Assembly: GCF_020523925.1 (NCBI RefSeq)
Contig: NZ_JAJAPW010000005.1
Coordinates: 124,001-188,000, forward strand
DNA: 64,000 nt
DNA from: Neotamlana laminarinivorans
GTDB lineage: Bacteria > Bacteroidota > Bacteroidia > Flavobacteriales > Flavobacteriaceae
Reading direction: 5' to 3'
Below the pieces are notes generated by a model. The model had not been told where the DNA came from, searched no databases, and worked only from the letters and a program-made list of their open reading frames with translations. The position numbers and the translations under genes were made by a program. Numbering within the stretch: position 1 is the stretch's first letter; the number at the start of each line of letters is the position of its first letter. This document shows, in pieces, positions 33,392 through 42,740 of this stretch.

Positions 33392-34588
33392 ATGGAAAAT
33401 GATGAGGTATTAGTAAAAGTAGAAGGGCTTAGTAAAAAGTTTTGTAAAGACTTAAAAACAAGCCTTTGGTATGGCGTAAAAGATTTAATAAGTGGCGTAA
33501 AAAGCAGTAAAAACGAAAGGGCATTACGCCCTAAAGAGTTTTGGGCAGTAAAGGATATCAACTTTGAGCTTAAACGTGGGGAATGTTTGGGTTTAATTGG
33601 GCATAACGGAGCAGGAAAAAGTACACTTTTAAAAATTTTAAATGGTTTAATTAACCCCGATGCTGGTCAAGTTACTATAAAAGGCCGAGTAGGAGCACTT
33701 ATAGAACTAGGCGCAGGTTTTAACCCCATTTTGAGTGGTAGGGAAAATATTTATAACAATGGAGCTATTTTAGGTTTTACACGTAAAGAAATTGATGATA
33801 AACTAGAAGACATCATAGATTTTGCCGAAATACGGGAGTTTATAGATATGCCAGTGCAAAACTATAGTAGTGGAATGAAAGTGCGCTTAGGCTTTGCCGT
33901 GGCAGCCCAAATGGAACCCGATGTGTTAATTATTGATGAGGTTTTGGCGGTTGGAGATTTGGGTTTTACATTAAAATGCTTTAAGACTATTGATACTATT
34001 TTACCTAATACAGCGGTCGTTTTTGTAAGCCATAGCATGCCCATGGTTTCACGAATTTGTAACAAAATAATATTAATGGAAAACGGTGAGCCAAAATATG
34101 TAGGAGAGGATATTGGCGAAGGGATTGATAAATATTATAGCAGGTTTACAAATAACAATAGTAATGTAGTTTTTGATGATAATAGTTTAACCTTAGATAG
34201 CTTTAAAATTAAAACAGAGTCTGTAATAAATGGCTTTCCAGTTATTAATTGGGGAGGAAACTTAAAATTGGATATTAATTTTACAACTAAAATTAAAAAG
34301 GAAACATTTTGCATTGTTATAATTATATCTGATAAGGAGCAACGCCCAATAGCAATGTTACAAGAAAGCCAATTTAATTCAATTGAAAACGAAAGTATGA
34401 GAGTTCTTGTTGATGTAAGTGATCTGCAATTATCTAAAGGGCTATATAATTTTAATTTGGTTATGAAAAGTGGAATGACGAATGAACCAAGGCTTAGAAT
34501 TAATAACATTGGAGAATTTCAAGTTATTCATGAAAAAGAAGTTTGGCAACCTTTTTTATTAAGAGCAACCTATGATTTTATTAGTTAA
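33392..34588 (+). CDS. Polysaccharide ABC transporter ATPase with C-terminal glycan-binding extension (Wzt-like)
   Basis: A 398-aa protein. The ATPase domain has Walker A GHNGAGKST (starts at residue 70), signature YSSGMKVRLGFAVAA near 160 and Walker B VLIIDEVLAVGD near 180. Residues about 250-398 are a beta-rich extension like the Wzt C-terminal domain, which in O-antigen exporters recognises the chemically capped end of the chain. This suggests that the exported glycan carries a terminal modification, for which methyl- and sulfotransferases of the locus are candidates. Confidence 0.92.
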   Translation: MENDEVLVKVEGLSKKFCKDLKTSLWYGVKDLISGVKSSKNERALRPKEFWAVKDINFELKRGECLGLIGHNGAGKSTLLKILNGLINPDAGQVTIKGRVGALIELGAGFNPILSGRENIYNNGAILGFTRKEIDDKLEDIIDFAEIREFIDMPVQNYSSGMKVRLGFAVAAQMEPDVLIIDEVLAVGDLGFTLKCFKTIDTILPNTAVVFVSHSMPMVSRICNKIILMENGEPKYVGEDIGEGIDKYYSRFTNNNSNVVFDDNSLTLDSFKIKTESVINGFPVINWGGNLKLDINFTTKIKKETFCIVIIISDKEQRPIAMLQESQFNSIENESMRVLVDVSDLQLSKGLYNFNLVMKSGMTNEPRLRINNIGEFQVIHEKEVWQPFLLRATYDFIS

Positions 34589-34593
34589 TATTA

Positions 34594-35682
34594 ATGATAC
34601 CTGTAACTAAAACTTTTTTACCTCCACAAGAAGAATTTCAAGAGCTGATATCGCGTATCTGGGAAAACCAATGGTTAACAAATAATGGCGAATTATTTAA
34701 AGAGTTTAGAAAAAAATTACAGAGCTTTTTAAATGTAGATTTTGTTATACCAACGACAAATGGCACATTACCACTGCAAATAGCCTTAAATGCTTTTGGA
34801 AATTGCGGTGAAGTAATTACAACACCTTTTAGTTATGTGGCGACCACAAGTAGTATAGTATGGGAAAAATGTACGCCTGTTTTTGTCGATATTCATAAAG
34901 ACTATTTAACTATTGATGAAACAAAAATAGAAGCCGCTATAACCCCAAAAACTACTGCTATTTTGACCACACATGTTTATGGTAATGCCTGTAATTTAGA
35001 AGTGTTAGAAAAAATAGCGAAAAAGCATAGTTTAAAGTTAATTTATGATGCAGCCCATTGTTTTGGGGTTACTTATAAAGGCAATTCTATTTTTCATTAT
35101 GGTGACGTTAGCACTTGTAGTTTTCATGCAACAAAACTATTTCATTCGGGTGAAGGCGGTGCCTTATTTTGTAAAAATAAAGAAATAGAAAAAGAGCTTT
35201 GGTTTAGGCACAATTTTGGCCATAATGGCCCAGAAAAATTTCATGGTTTAGGTATTAATGCCAAAATGAGTGAGTTGCAAGCCGCAATGGGTTTATCTGT
35301 ATTGCCTTATGTCAATTTCATTATAGAAGAACGAAAAAAAGTATGTAATTTTTATGATGTAAGTTTGAATTTTAATGTTTTGAGGCGTCAAAAAATAAGA
35401 GAAGGACTTAAATGGAATTATGCTTATTACCCAATAATTTTTAAAAATGAAAGCACTTTAATTGAGGTAAAGCAGAAGTTGGAGGAAAACAATATTTTCG
35501 CAAGACGTTATTTTTTTCCTAGTTTAGAGAAATTGCCTTATATAAAAACAAGCTTGTGTCCCATTGCTGAGCATATTTCAACGACTGTTTTATGTTTGCC
35601 AGTATATGTTGGTTTACAAGAAAATGATTTAGTTCAAATTACTTCAATTATAAATTCTTGTTTAAATAACTATGGAGCATAA
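34594..35682 (+). CDS. DegT/DnrJ/EryC1/StrS sugar aminotransferase
   Basis: A 362-aa PLP enzyme. The PLP lysine is Lys181 in FHATKLFHSGEGG, and PTTNGTLPLQIAL and YDAAHCFGV are cofactor-pocket motifs. The family transfers an amino group to a nucleotide-linked keto-sugar, giving for example Qui4N, Fuc4N or 3-amino sugars. No NDP-sugar dehydratase is in the window, so the keto-sugar must come from elsewhere. It overlaps the WbqC gene by 11 bases, so the two products may act in sequence. Confidence 0.9.
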   Translation: MIPVTKTFLPPQEEFQELISRIWENQWLTNNGELFKEFRKKLQSFLNVDFVIPTTNGTLPLQIALNAFGNCGEVITTPFSYVATTSSIVWEKCTPVFVDIHKDYLTIDETKIEAAITPKTTAILTTHVYGNACNLEVLEKIAKKHSLKLIYDAAHCFGVTYKGNSIFHYGDVSTCSFHATKLFHSGEGGALFCKNKEIEKELWFRHNFGHNGPEKFHGLGINAKMSELQAAMGLSVLPYVNFIIEERKKVCNFYDVSLNFNVLRRQKIREGLKWNYAYYPIIFKNESTLIEVKQKLEENNIFARRYFFPSLEKLPYIKTSLCPIAEHISTTVLCLPVYVGLQENDLVQITSIINSCLNNYGA

Positions 35683-36382
35683 AATAGCAATCATTCAACC
35701 GTATGTTTTTCCTTATTTAGGGTATTTTCAATTAATTAATGCAGTAGATGAATTTATTTTATATGATGATGTTAATTTCATAAAAAAAGGTTGGGTTAAT
35801 AGAAATAAAATATTAGTTCAAGAAAAGGGCAAAATAATAACATTTCCTTGTAAAAATATAAGTCAAAATAAGTTAATAAAAGACGTTTATTTACATAAAG
35901 ACAGTAAGACCTATTTAAATTTAAAAGAGACAATTAAACATGCTTATACAAAAGCTCCTTATTTTTCAGATGTATTTCATTTGTTTAATAAAGCTTTAGA
36001 ATCAAATTGCAAAACAATTTCAGAACTTAGTATTTTAAGCATTAAGGAGGTGTTAAATTATTTAGATTTAGATGTTAATTTAAAAATATCATCAAAAGCC
36101 TACACTGGATTGGAAGTGTTTAGCAAAGAAGACAGGTTGATTAATATTTGTAAAATAGAAAAATGTAACGTTTATATAAATGCAATAGGGGGAAAAGCTA
36201 TTTATTCTAAAGAAATGTTTAGTAAAGACGAGATTGTTCTAAAATTCTTGAAGCCAGAATTACCAGAATACAATCAATTTTCTAATAGTGAATTTATAAA
36301 AGGACTTTCAATTATAGATGTAATGATGTTTAATAGTCCTGATGAAATAAGAGACATGCTAACAAAATATACTTTAGTGTGA
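35672..36382 (+). CDS. WbqC family protein
   Basis: A 236-aa protein with the family signature at its N-terminus (IIQPYVFPYLGYFQLI, then FILYDDVNFIKKGWVNRN). WbqC-like genes occur in O-antigen and capsule loci next to aminotransferases and are suspected to act on amino sugars; the reaction is not certain to me. It overlaps the aminotransferase gene, which supports a shared amino-sugar branch, and overlaps the following sulfotransferase gene by four bases (GTGA). Confidence 0.85.
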   Translation: MEHKIAIIQPYVFPYLGYFQLINAVDEFILYDDVNFIKKGWVNRNKILVQEKGKIITFPCKNISQNKLIKDVYLHKDSKTYLNLKETIKHAYTKAPYFSDVFHLFNKALESNCKTISELSILSIKEVLNYLDLDVNLKISSKAYTGLEVFSKEDRLINICKIEKCNVYINAIGGKAIYSKEMFSKDEIVLKFLKPELPEYNQFSNSEFIKGLSIIDVMMFNSPDEIRDMLTKYTLV

Positions 36383-37185
36383 TAAAAATAGCCGTGCATA
36401 GTGTGCCTCGTTCTGGTTCAACCTGGCTTGGTGAGATTTTTAATAGTCACCCAGATGTTGTTTATAAATATCAACCATTATTTTCTTATGCCTTTAAAGG
36501 CAGGCTTTCAACAAGTTCAACTAATCAAAATATTCAAGATTTTTTTACAGATATATCCAAATCAAGTGATGATTTTATCAATCAGGTTGAAGCTAGGAAA
36601 GATGGTAAGCTTCCTATTTTTAACAAAGAAGCCTCATTTAAAGCTATTGTTTATAAAGAAGTAAGATATCATCATATTTTAGCGCATATTTTAAAACAAG
36701 ACAAGGAGTTGAAAGTAATAGGTCTTGTTCGTAATCCGTTAGCTGTAGTTTATTCTTGGTTAAATGCTCCAAGAGAATTTAGAAAAGATTTAGGTTGGCA
36801 GGTTTTGGAAGAATGGCGCTATGCCAAGAAAAAAAATTTAAATAAAATTGAAGAATTTAATGGTTACGAAAAATGGAAAGAAGTCTCATTAATGTTCTTA
36901 AGGTTAGAAAAACAATTTAAAAATCGATTTAAGCTCATACAATATGAAAACCTATTAAACCAAACAGAGTTTGAAGTAAAAGCTTTATTCGATTTTTGTA
37001 ATTTAAGCTATTCAAAATCAACTCAAAATTTTATTTTAAGTAAAAATGAAGTAAACAATACAGACGCGTACAGTGTTTTTAAAACCAAAAAAGAGGAAAA
37101 AAAATGGAGGCAATTACCTCCTGAAATTATTAGCTTTATAGAGCGTGATTTAGAAAATACAGAATTGAAAAAATTTATTTTATGA
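36379..37185 (+). CDS. Sulfotransferase 1
   Basis: A 268-aa PAPS-dependent sulfotransferase-like protein that starts with GTG inside the WbqC stop. The 5'-phosphosulfate loop reads VHSVPRSGSTWLGEIF near residues 5-20. The 3'-phosphate region is IGLVRNPLAVVYSWLN, with Arg and a downstream Ser. The family moves a sulfuryl group to hydroxyls or amines, here by context of a glycan. It ends in an ATGA overlap with a second sulfotransferase gene. Confidence 0.85.
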   Translation: MIKIAVHSVPRSGSTWLGEIFNSHPDVVYKYQPLFSYAFKGRLSTSSTNQNIQDFFTDISKSSDDFINQVEARKDGKLPIFNKEASFKAIVYKEVRYHHILAHILKQDKELKVIGLVRNPLAVVYSWLNAPREFRKDLGWQVLEEWRYAKKKNLNKIEEFNGYEKWKEVSLMFLRLEKQFKNRFKLIQYENLLNQTEFEVKALFDFCNLSYSKSTQNFILSKNEVNNTDAYSVFKTKKEEKKWRQLPPEIISFIERDLENTELKKFIL

Positions 37186-38168
37186 GGTGCGATTTTTTAA
37201 TCAGTTCAGAGCGTTCAGGAAGCAATTTAATAACCAAAATAATTGATGCCCATTCGCAATATTGTGGCCCAACTCCGCCACATTTATTACGAATTTTTTA
37301 TCCTGTAATGAGTAAGTATGGCAATTTGCAAGAAGACGCTAATTGGAATAGATTTATAAGTGACATTTTAGAAATGTTTAATTTAAAAATTAGCATATGG
37401 GAGGTTAATTTTAATAAAACCGAATTACTAAATATTACAAATAGAAGTTTGGCTTCGGTAGTTAAATATATTTATAACAAAGAAGCCAAACATCACTTAA
37501 AAACGCATGCATTTATTAAAGAGGTTAATACCTTTAATTTGGCTCCGTATATTAACGAGAATTTTGAAAATGCAAAATATATTTGGTTAGTTCGAGACCC
37601 ACGCGATATGGCTTTATCCTGGTTTAACTCTCCAGTTCATCGTGGCGATTTAGTAAGAGCTGCAAATATTTGGAAAAAAAATCAAGAACGTACTATTTCA
37701 CTTTTTAAACAATTCACTAAAAATAATAAAATTATACTTGTAAAATATGAAGCGTTAATTGAAGATCAAGAACAAAGTATTTTAAATATTTGCGATTTTT
37801 TAAGTATTAATTTTGAAGCTGAAATGCTAAGTTTTCATAAAAATAATATGTCGGTTAAAAACGCCGAGAAAACCGATAATTGGAAAAATTTAAACAAAGC
37901 AATTCTAAAAAATAATTCTAAAAAATACAAAGCCAAATTAACTAAAGACCAAATACAATACATTGAGTATGTTTGTAATGAAGAGATGAGTTTTTTAGGC
38001 TATGAAAAAGATTTCGAGCTGTTAAGCGAAAAATCATTTAGTAGTTTACATGATGTTTTATTAAAACAAGAACGCCATGAAAAACCAGCTTATAATTTAA
38101 TTCCAACCGAAGAAAAATTAAAGCGGGAGGCTTGGTATAATAAGTATTTAGAAATTCAAAATGTTTAA
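37182..38168 (+). CDS. Sulfotransferase 2
   Basis: A 328-aa sulfotransferase-like protein. The 5'-PAPS loop is ISSERSGSNLITKIID at the N-terminus, and the 3'-phosphate motif is WLVRDPRDMALSWFNSP. The C-terminal third (TEEKLKREAWYNKYL) has no recognised domain. It is translationally coupled to sulfotransferase 1, so two sulfation positions or steps are likely. It is followed after 6 bases by a glycosyltransferase gene. Confidence 0.85.
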   Translation: MRCDFLISSERSGSNLITKIIDAHSQYCGPTPPHLLRIFYPVMSKYGNLQEDANWNRFISDILEMFNLKISIWEVNFNKTELLNITNRSLASVVKYIYNKEAKHHLKTHAFIKEVNTFNLAPYINENFENAKYIWLVRDPRDMALSWFNSPVHRGDLVRAANIWKKNQERTISLFKQFTKNNKIILVKYEALIEDQEQSILNICDFLSINFEAEMLSFHKNNMSVKNAEKTDNWKNLNKAILKNNSKKYKAKLTKDQIQYIEYVCNEEMSFLGYEKDFELLSEKSFSSLHDVLLKQERHEKPAYNLIPTEEKLKREAWYNKYLEIQNV

Positions 38169-38174
38169 TTAAAT

Positions 38175-39092
38175 ATGAGCCAAAACTTTAAAAGCGTTGA
38201 TGTTGCAAAACCACTAGTAAGTATTTGTTGTTTGGTTTATAATCATGAAAAATTCCTAAAACAAACACTGGATAGTTTTTTAATGCAACAAACCAGTTTT
38301 AAGTTTGAAGTGGTAATTCACGACGATGCTTCGACCGATTCTAGTACAGATATTATAAAAGCTTACGAAGCAAAACATCCTGAAATTTTTAAGCCAATTT
38401 ATCAAACCGAAAATCAGAAATCAAAATTTAAATCAGGAATGAATCCAAGATTTAACTTTCCTCGAGCAAAAGGTAAATATATTGCTGTTTGTGAAGGCGA
38501 CGATTATTGGACAAACCCACTAAAACTGCAAAAACAGGTTGATTTTTTAAATAATAACTCAGATTTTGTACTCTGTTTTCACAACGTAACTATTTTAAAT
38601 TCGCGAGGAAAAGAAACAACGGAAACTTTAATGATAAAAAACACTCAAAAGGAAGTGTTTAAAACTGAAGATATTATTGAGAAATGGTTTGTTCCTACCT
38701 GCTCAATAATGTTTAGAAACCTTGAGGATTTTGAGCTGCCAAATTGGTTTTTTCGGTGCATAAGTGGTGATTTTCCTTTTTTATTACTTTTATCTTTAAG
38801 AGGGAAATTTAAATATCTTACTAACACTATGGGCTGCTATAGGTTGCACAATACCGGAGCTTCAACTAAGCATAAAGGGTATTTTAAAGTGTATGGTATG
38901 ATTTTTATTTATCAAAATTTTAATCAATTTACCAATTATAAGTACGAATCAATTGTAAACAAAGGAATTAAAGAAGCTATAAATACCCATTTACCTGAAA
39001 TTCAAGAATTAAATGAATTAAAAAAATATCATAAAAATTTCTTAGTTAGAACTTGGTTAAAAAAGAAATTTCGATTCTTTTTAAAAAATTAA
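38175..39092 (+). CDS. GT2 glycosyltransferase (GDDYW subgroup), copy a
   Basis: A 305-aa GT-A glycosyltransferase: VSICCLVYNHEKFLKQTLDS, VIHDDASTDSS and the metal site CEGDDYWTNP. It is closely similar in layout to the 309-aa protein at 50885 (GDDYW, then KLQKQVDFL at the same place), and both lie just after a sulfotransferase gene. The donor and acceptor are unknown. A basic C-terminal tail may dock it to the membrane. Confidence 0.88.
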   Translation: MSQNFKSVDVAKPLVSICCLVYNHEKFLKQTLDSFLMQQTSFKFEVVIHDDASTDSSTDIIKAYEAKHPEIFKPIYQTENQKSKFKSGMNPRFNFPRAKGKYIAVCEGDDYWTNPLKLQKQVDFLNNNSDFVLCFHNVTILNSRGKETTETLMIKNTQKEVFKTEDIIEKWFVPTCSIMFRNLEDFELPNWFFRCISGDFPFLLLLSLRGKFKYLTNTMGCYRLHNTGASTKHKGYFKVYGMIFIYQNFNQFTNYKYESIVNKGIKEAINTHLPEIQELNELKKYHKNFLVRTWLKKKFRFFLKN

Positions 39093-39111
39093 TAATTAAG
39101 GAAATTGCATT

Positions 39112-39888
39112 ATGCTAATATCAATAATTACAATTAATTACAACAATAAACAAGGTTTAGAACGTACGCTTAAAAGTGTACAAACCCAAACCTTTAATGA
39201 TTATGAGTTAATTGTTATTGATGGCAACTCAACAGATGGTAGCAAACACATAATTGAGCAGTATAAAACAGACTTAAATTATTATGTTAGCGAACCAGAT
39301 ACTGGTATCTACAATGCCATGAATAAAGGCATAAAACAAGCTAAAGGCAATTATTTGTTTTTTTTAAATAGTGGCGACAATTTGGTTAATGATAGTGCAT
39401 TAGCAAAAGTTGCAAAATATTTATCTGGTGAAGGTTTTGTATATTTTAATATCAATAGAATAAAAAACAATAAAAAATGGGTAATAGAAGTGCCTAGTGA
39501 AATGAGTTTCTTTTATTTACATAATGATACTATTCCGCACCAATCTATATTTATAAAAAAAGAATTGTTTAATACAGTGGGGGCTTATGATGAACATTTA
39601 AAATTAGTATCCGATTGGAAATTTATTATCACAGCACTTATAAAATATAATGCAAGCTATAAGCATGTTAATGAGGTGTTTTCAAATTTTTATGAAGGTG
39701 GTGTAAGTTCATCAAAAGGAAGTTTTGAAGCTATGGAAAAGGAAAGACAGCTTGTTTTAAAACAAGATTTCCCGCTTCTTTTAAACGATTTAAAGTATAA
39801 ATTTAAGTTAGAACGTACTTTAAGAACTTTGCGAAAGTCAAGAAAAATTAACTGGTTAATAAAACTAGGATTAATTAATAAGTTTTAA
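39112..39888 (+). CDS. GT2 glycosyltransferase, 258-aa pair, copy b
   Basis: A 258-aa GT2 enzyme with ISIITINYNNKQGLERTL, VIDGNSTDGS, and GNYLFFLNSGDNL in place of a DxD (the NSGD variant typical of colanic-acid type transferases). The protein at 44911 has the same length, the same motifs and the same C-terminal ending (KLGLINKF against KLGFLNKF), so they are paralogs. The stop shares one base with the start of the next gene (TAATG). Confidence 0.9.
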   Translation: MLISIITINYNNKQGLERTLKSVQTQTFNDYELIVIDGNSTDGSKHIIEQYKTDLNYYVSEPDTGIYNAMNKGIKQAKGNYLFFLNSGDNLVNDSALAKVAKYLSGEGFVYFNINRIKNNKKWVIEVPSEMSFFYLHNDTIPHQSIFIKKELFNTVGAYDEHLKLVSDWKFIITALIKYNASYKHVNEVFSNFYEGGVSSSKGSFEAMEKERQLVLKQDFPLLLNDLKYKFKLERTLRTLRKSRKINWLIKLGLINKF

Positions 39889-40817
39889 TGAAGTTAGGTT
39901 TTAAAGTTTCTGTAATTATTCCAGTATATAACTGCGAGCGCTTTATCGAAAAAGCTGTAAGATCGGCATTACAACAACCTGAAGTGGCCGAAATTGTAGT
40001 GGTAAATGATGGTAGTACCGATAACTCATTGAAATTGCTAAAAACCCTACAAATCGAAGATGAAAGAGTAAAAATTCATCATCATAAAAATAAAAAAAAT
40101 AAAGGACGCGCTACTAGCAGAAACCTTGGGATTAAAAAAGCATCATCAAACTATATCGCGTTTCTAGATGCAGACGATTTTTATTTAGAAAACAGATTTA
40201 AAACGGATGCAAAAGTATTTTTAACACAAAACGAAGCAGACGGTGTTTATAATGCTGTTGGGTTTCATTATTACCGTAATGTTAGTGAAAATGATGCCAA
40301 TAAAACTAATTTATGTACCCTTAGCCAAGGCATTAGCCCTAATGAAATATTTGAAGCATTTATGTTGGGAAAAGGCCATTTACATTTGAACGGATTAACT
40401 TTAAAAAAGGAAGCCATTAGGTTGTCTGGTTTGTTTAATAGTAAATTAACCGTAGGCGAAGACACCGATTTTATTTACAAGCTTGCCTTAAAATGTAAAT
40501 TATTTGCTGGTGTTGTAACCCAAGCCGCAGCCTTACGAGGGGTTCATGAAAATAATGTTTTTAGTAATAGAAAAGTATATTCGAAATATCATGGCAAAAC
40601 ATACGAATCGCTTATTGTTTGGAGTGCAAAAAACAATGTGTCGCTTACTCGAATTGATAAACAATTAAGTTATTTGTGGTTTTTTTATAGCGGCGAAAAA
40701 AATAAGTTTTTTAACCAATTGTTAAGTTGGGTTAAAATTTTTATGTCGTCTTTTAGACTGTTTTTTTCTAATTTAAATCTTAAATATTTTCCAATTGTAA
40801 ATCTGATTAAAAAATGA
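39888..40817 (+). CDS. GT2 glycosyltransferase, copy c
   Basis: A 309-aa GT2 enzyme: VSVIIPVYNCERFIEKAV, VVVNDGSTDNS, ATSRNLGIKKA and the metal motif LDADDFYLEN. It is coupled to the upstream 258-aa transferase by a one-base overlap, the same arrangement seen at 45687. The C-terminal region is hydrophobic and basic, fitting membrane association. Confidence 0.9.
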   Translation: MKLGFKVSVIIPVYNCERFIEKAVRSALQQPEVAEIVVVNDGSTDNSLKLLKTLQIEDERVKIHHHKNKKNKGRATSRNLGIKKASSNYIAFLDADDFYLENRFKTDAKVFLTQNEADGVYNAVGFHYYRNVSENDANKTNLCTLSQGISPNEIFEAFMLGKGHLHLNGLTLKKEAIRLSGLFNSKLTVGEDTDFIYKLALKCKLFAGVVTQAAALRGVHENNVFSNRKVYSKYHGKTYESLIVWSAKNNVSLTRIDKQLSYLWFFYSGEKNKFFNQLLSWVKIFMSSFRLFFSNLNLKYFPIVNLIKK

Positions 40818-41806
40818 TAGATAACAAATTAAACCCCTGTTATATTTTGTTTTGTCATTATGGTAATTCAGATTATTTGTACTATACCTTAAAGCAGGCC
40901 AAACTTACCAATCCTGGAAGTCATGTAGTGCTTTTAGGTGATAATGAGAACGAGCATATTGCCAAAAAAGCCAAAGTAGCGCATTACCATTTTAAGGATT
41001 TTTATACAACAAACGAAATAAAAACTTTCGATAAGGTTTATAAACATGTTGCAGGAGTTAAACATGGAAAAGAATTTTGGACCAACTTTGTTTTTAAGCG
41101 TTGGTTTTACATTCATGGCTTTGTAAAAGAAAAAAATATAAACTCATTTTGGCATTTCGATTCGGATAATTTAATATTAACTAATGTACAAAAACAAGAA
41201 TATAAATTTGTTGATTATGATTGCACCGAGCAATGTAATGGCAAATGTATAAATGGATTTGTGTCTTCTTTTAAAGTAATAGATGGTTATGTTAAGAAAA
41301 TAAACGAACTGTTTCTAGATGAAAATTACTTAAACATCCAGCGAAAAGATTTTATAAAGCATCCTAATTATGCATTTACCGAAATGCGCGCTTATACGGC
41401 ATATAAAAACCAAGAAAATGTAAATAGTATCAGATTAAATGCTATTATAAATAATGAGTCTTTCGACGATTGTATTTGCATGAATCATGGTTATGAAACT
41501 TATAACGAGCCTTTAAAAAATCAATTTTTAAAAAAAATATATTTTAACAAACAAGGTGAGTTTTTTTGTTATCATAAAGAAAGTTCGTCCTATATTAAAA
41601 TGATGAGCTTAAACTTAAGTTGGGTGCCAACAAAACTGTTTAAATTGGTGTGTAATACGTTTAAAAAGTATTATTTAAAAAAGAATAAGAGTAATACAAA
41701 TACCTATTTTTCACTAAATATTTATAAAGCAAATAGTTTAAGAACTCGTATTTTAAGCCCTATTCCCAAGCCTATTAAAAAAAGAATTAAAGGTTGGTTA
41801 AAATAA
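40814..41806 (+). CDS. Unrecognised protein, possible GT-A glycosyltransferase
   Basis: A 330-aa protein with no family I can name. The N-terminus looks like a nucleotide-binding start (NPCYILFCHYGNSDYLYYTL, then GSHVVLLGD). A likely metal motif is WHFDSDNLIL near residue 117. A cysteine-containing stretch follows (YDCTEQCNGKCINGF). The C-terminus is strongly basic. Its start overlaps the preceding GT2 gene by four bases, so a sugar-transfer role is probable but not shown. Confidence 0.6.
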   Translation: MIDNKLNPCYILFCHYGNSDYLYYTLKQAKLTNPGSHVVLLGDNENEHIAKKAKVAHYHFKDFYTTNEIKTFDKVYKHVAGVKHGKEFWTNFVFKRWFYIHGFVKEKNINSFWHFDSDNLILTNVQKQEYKFVDYDCTEQCNGKCINGFVSSFKVIDGYVKKINELFLDENYLNIQRKDFIKHPNYAFTEMRAYTAYKNQENVNSIRLNAIINNESFDDCICMNHGYETYNEPLKNQFLKKIYFNKQGEFFCYHKESSSYIKMMSLNLSWVPTKLFKLVCNTFKKYYLKKNKSNTNTYFSLNIYKANSLRTRILSPIPKPIKKRIKGWLK

Positions 41807-41822
41807 TATAAAGTAACGTAAA

Positions 41823-42740
41823 ATGAACCTCGCCCCAATATTAATTTTTGCATATAACAGACCTGATCATTTGCAGCAAACTCTTGAAGCCTTGTCGTTA
41901 AATGCAGATGCTAAACATAGCAATTTGTATATATTTTGCGATGGAGCTAAACCTAATATGCAAGAATTAGATTTGAAAAAAATTGAATCTGTTCAATTTA
42001 TTGCCAAGAATGAAAATAGGTTTAAATCTGTAGTTGTAAAAATAAGAAAATCAAATTACGGTTTAGCCCAATCGATAATTTTAGGGGTAACTGAAGTTAT
42101 AAATAAACATGGTCGTATTATCGTGTTGGAAGATGATATTGTTTCAGGAAAGTTTTTTTTAAAATTTATGAATGATGCCTTAAATGTTTATGAAGGGTCA
42201 GAGAAAGTTTATGGTATATCTGGGCACCGATATGATTTTATAAAGTATGTAGATTCAGAAACTTATTTTTTACCTATTTCATGTTCTTGGAGTTTTGCTA
42301 CTTGGAAGGATAAATGGGAAAAAATAAATTTTAATACATACGAATTGTATGATACAATTAAAAGAAATAATTATGAGAAGAAACTTAATTATGGTAATTT
42401 AGATTTTTTTCAGATGCTTACCGAGCAGAAAAATGGAAATATAAATTCTTGGGCTATTCGTTATTATACTTCTATGTTTATTCAAAAAGGATATTATATT
42501 TACCCCAAATTACCCTTAATAAAAAATATTGGTTTTGATGGGTCTGGGGTGCACTGTTTGAGCGATACTAAAAGTGCAAATAAAAAAAATAGTTTAGAAA
42601 ATAAAAGAATAATTGTAAGTAAGCAATTTCCAAAAACTAAAAAAGTAATTAAGCTTCAGTCTGTATTTGCTAAATTAATCTTAAAGTTAAAAATAGTAAA
42701 GAAAGTAAAAAGTAGAATAATTAAAAAAAATGATGAGTAG
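41823..42740 (+). CDS. GT2-like glycosyltransferase (LEDD type)
   Basis: A 305-aa protein with the start APILIFAYNRPDHLQQTLEA, IFCDGAKPN and the acidic metal motif IIVLEDDIVSG followed by GISGHRYDF. This pattern is shared by a group of GT2-like enzymes related to GnT-I. The end overlaps the next methyltransferase gene by 11 bases. The substrate is unknown. Confidence 0.82.
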   Translation: MNLAPILIFAYNRPDHLQQTLEALSLNADAKHSNLYIFCDGAKPNMQELDLKKIESVQFIAKNENRFKSVVVKIRKSNYGLAQSIILGVTEVINKHGRIIVLEDDIVSGKFFLKFMNDALNVYEGSEKVYGISGHRYDFIKYVDSETYFLPISCSWSFATWKDKWEKINFNTYELYDTIKRNNYEKKLNYGNLDFFQMLTEQKNGNINSWAIRYYTSMFIQKGYYIYPKLPLIKNIGFDGSGVHCLSDTKSANKKNSLENKRIIVSKQFPKTKKVIKLQSVFAKLILKLKIVKKVKSRIIKKNDE

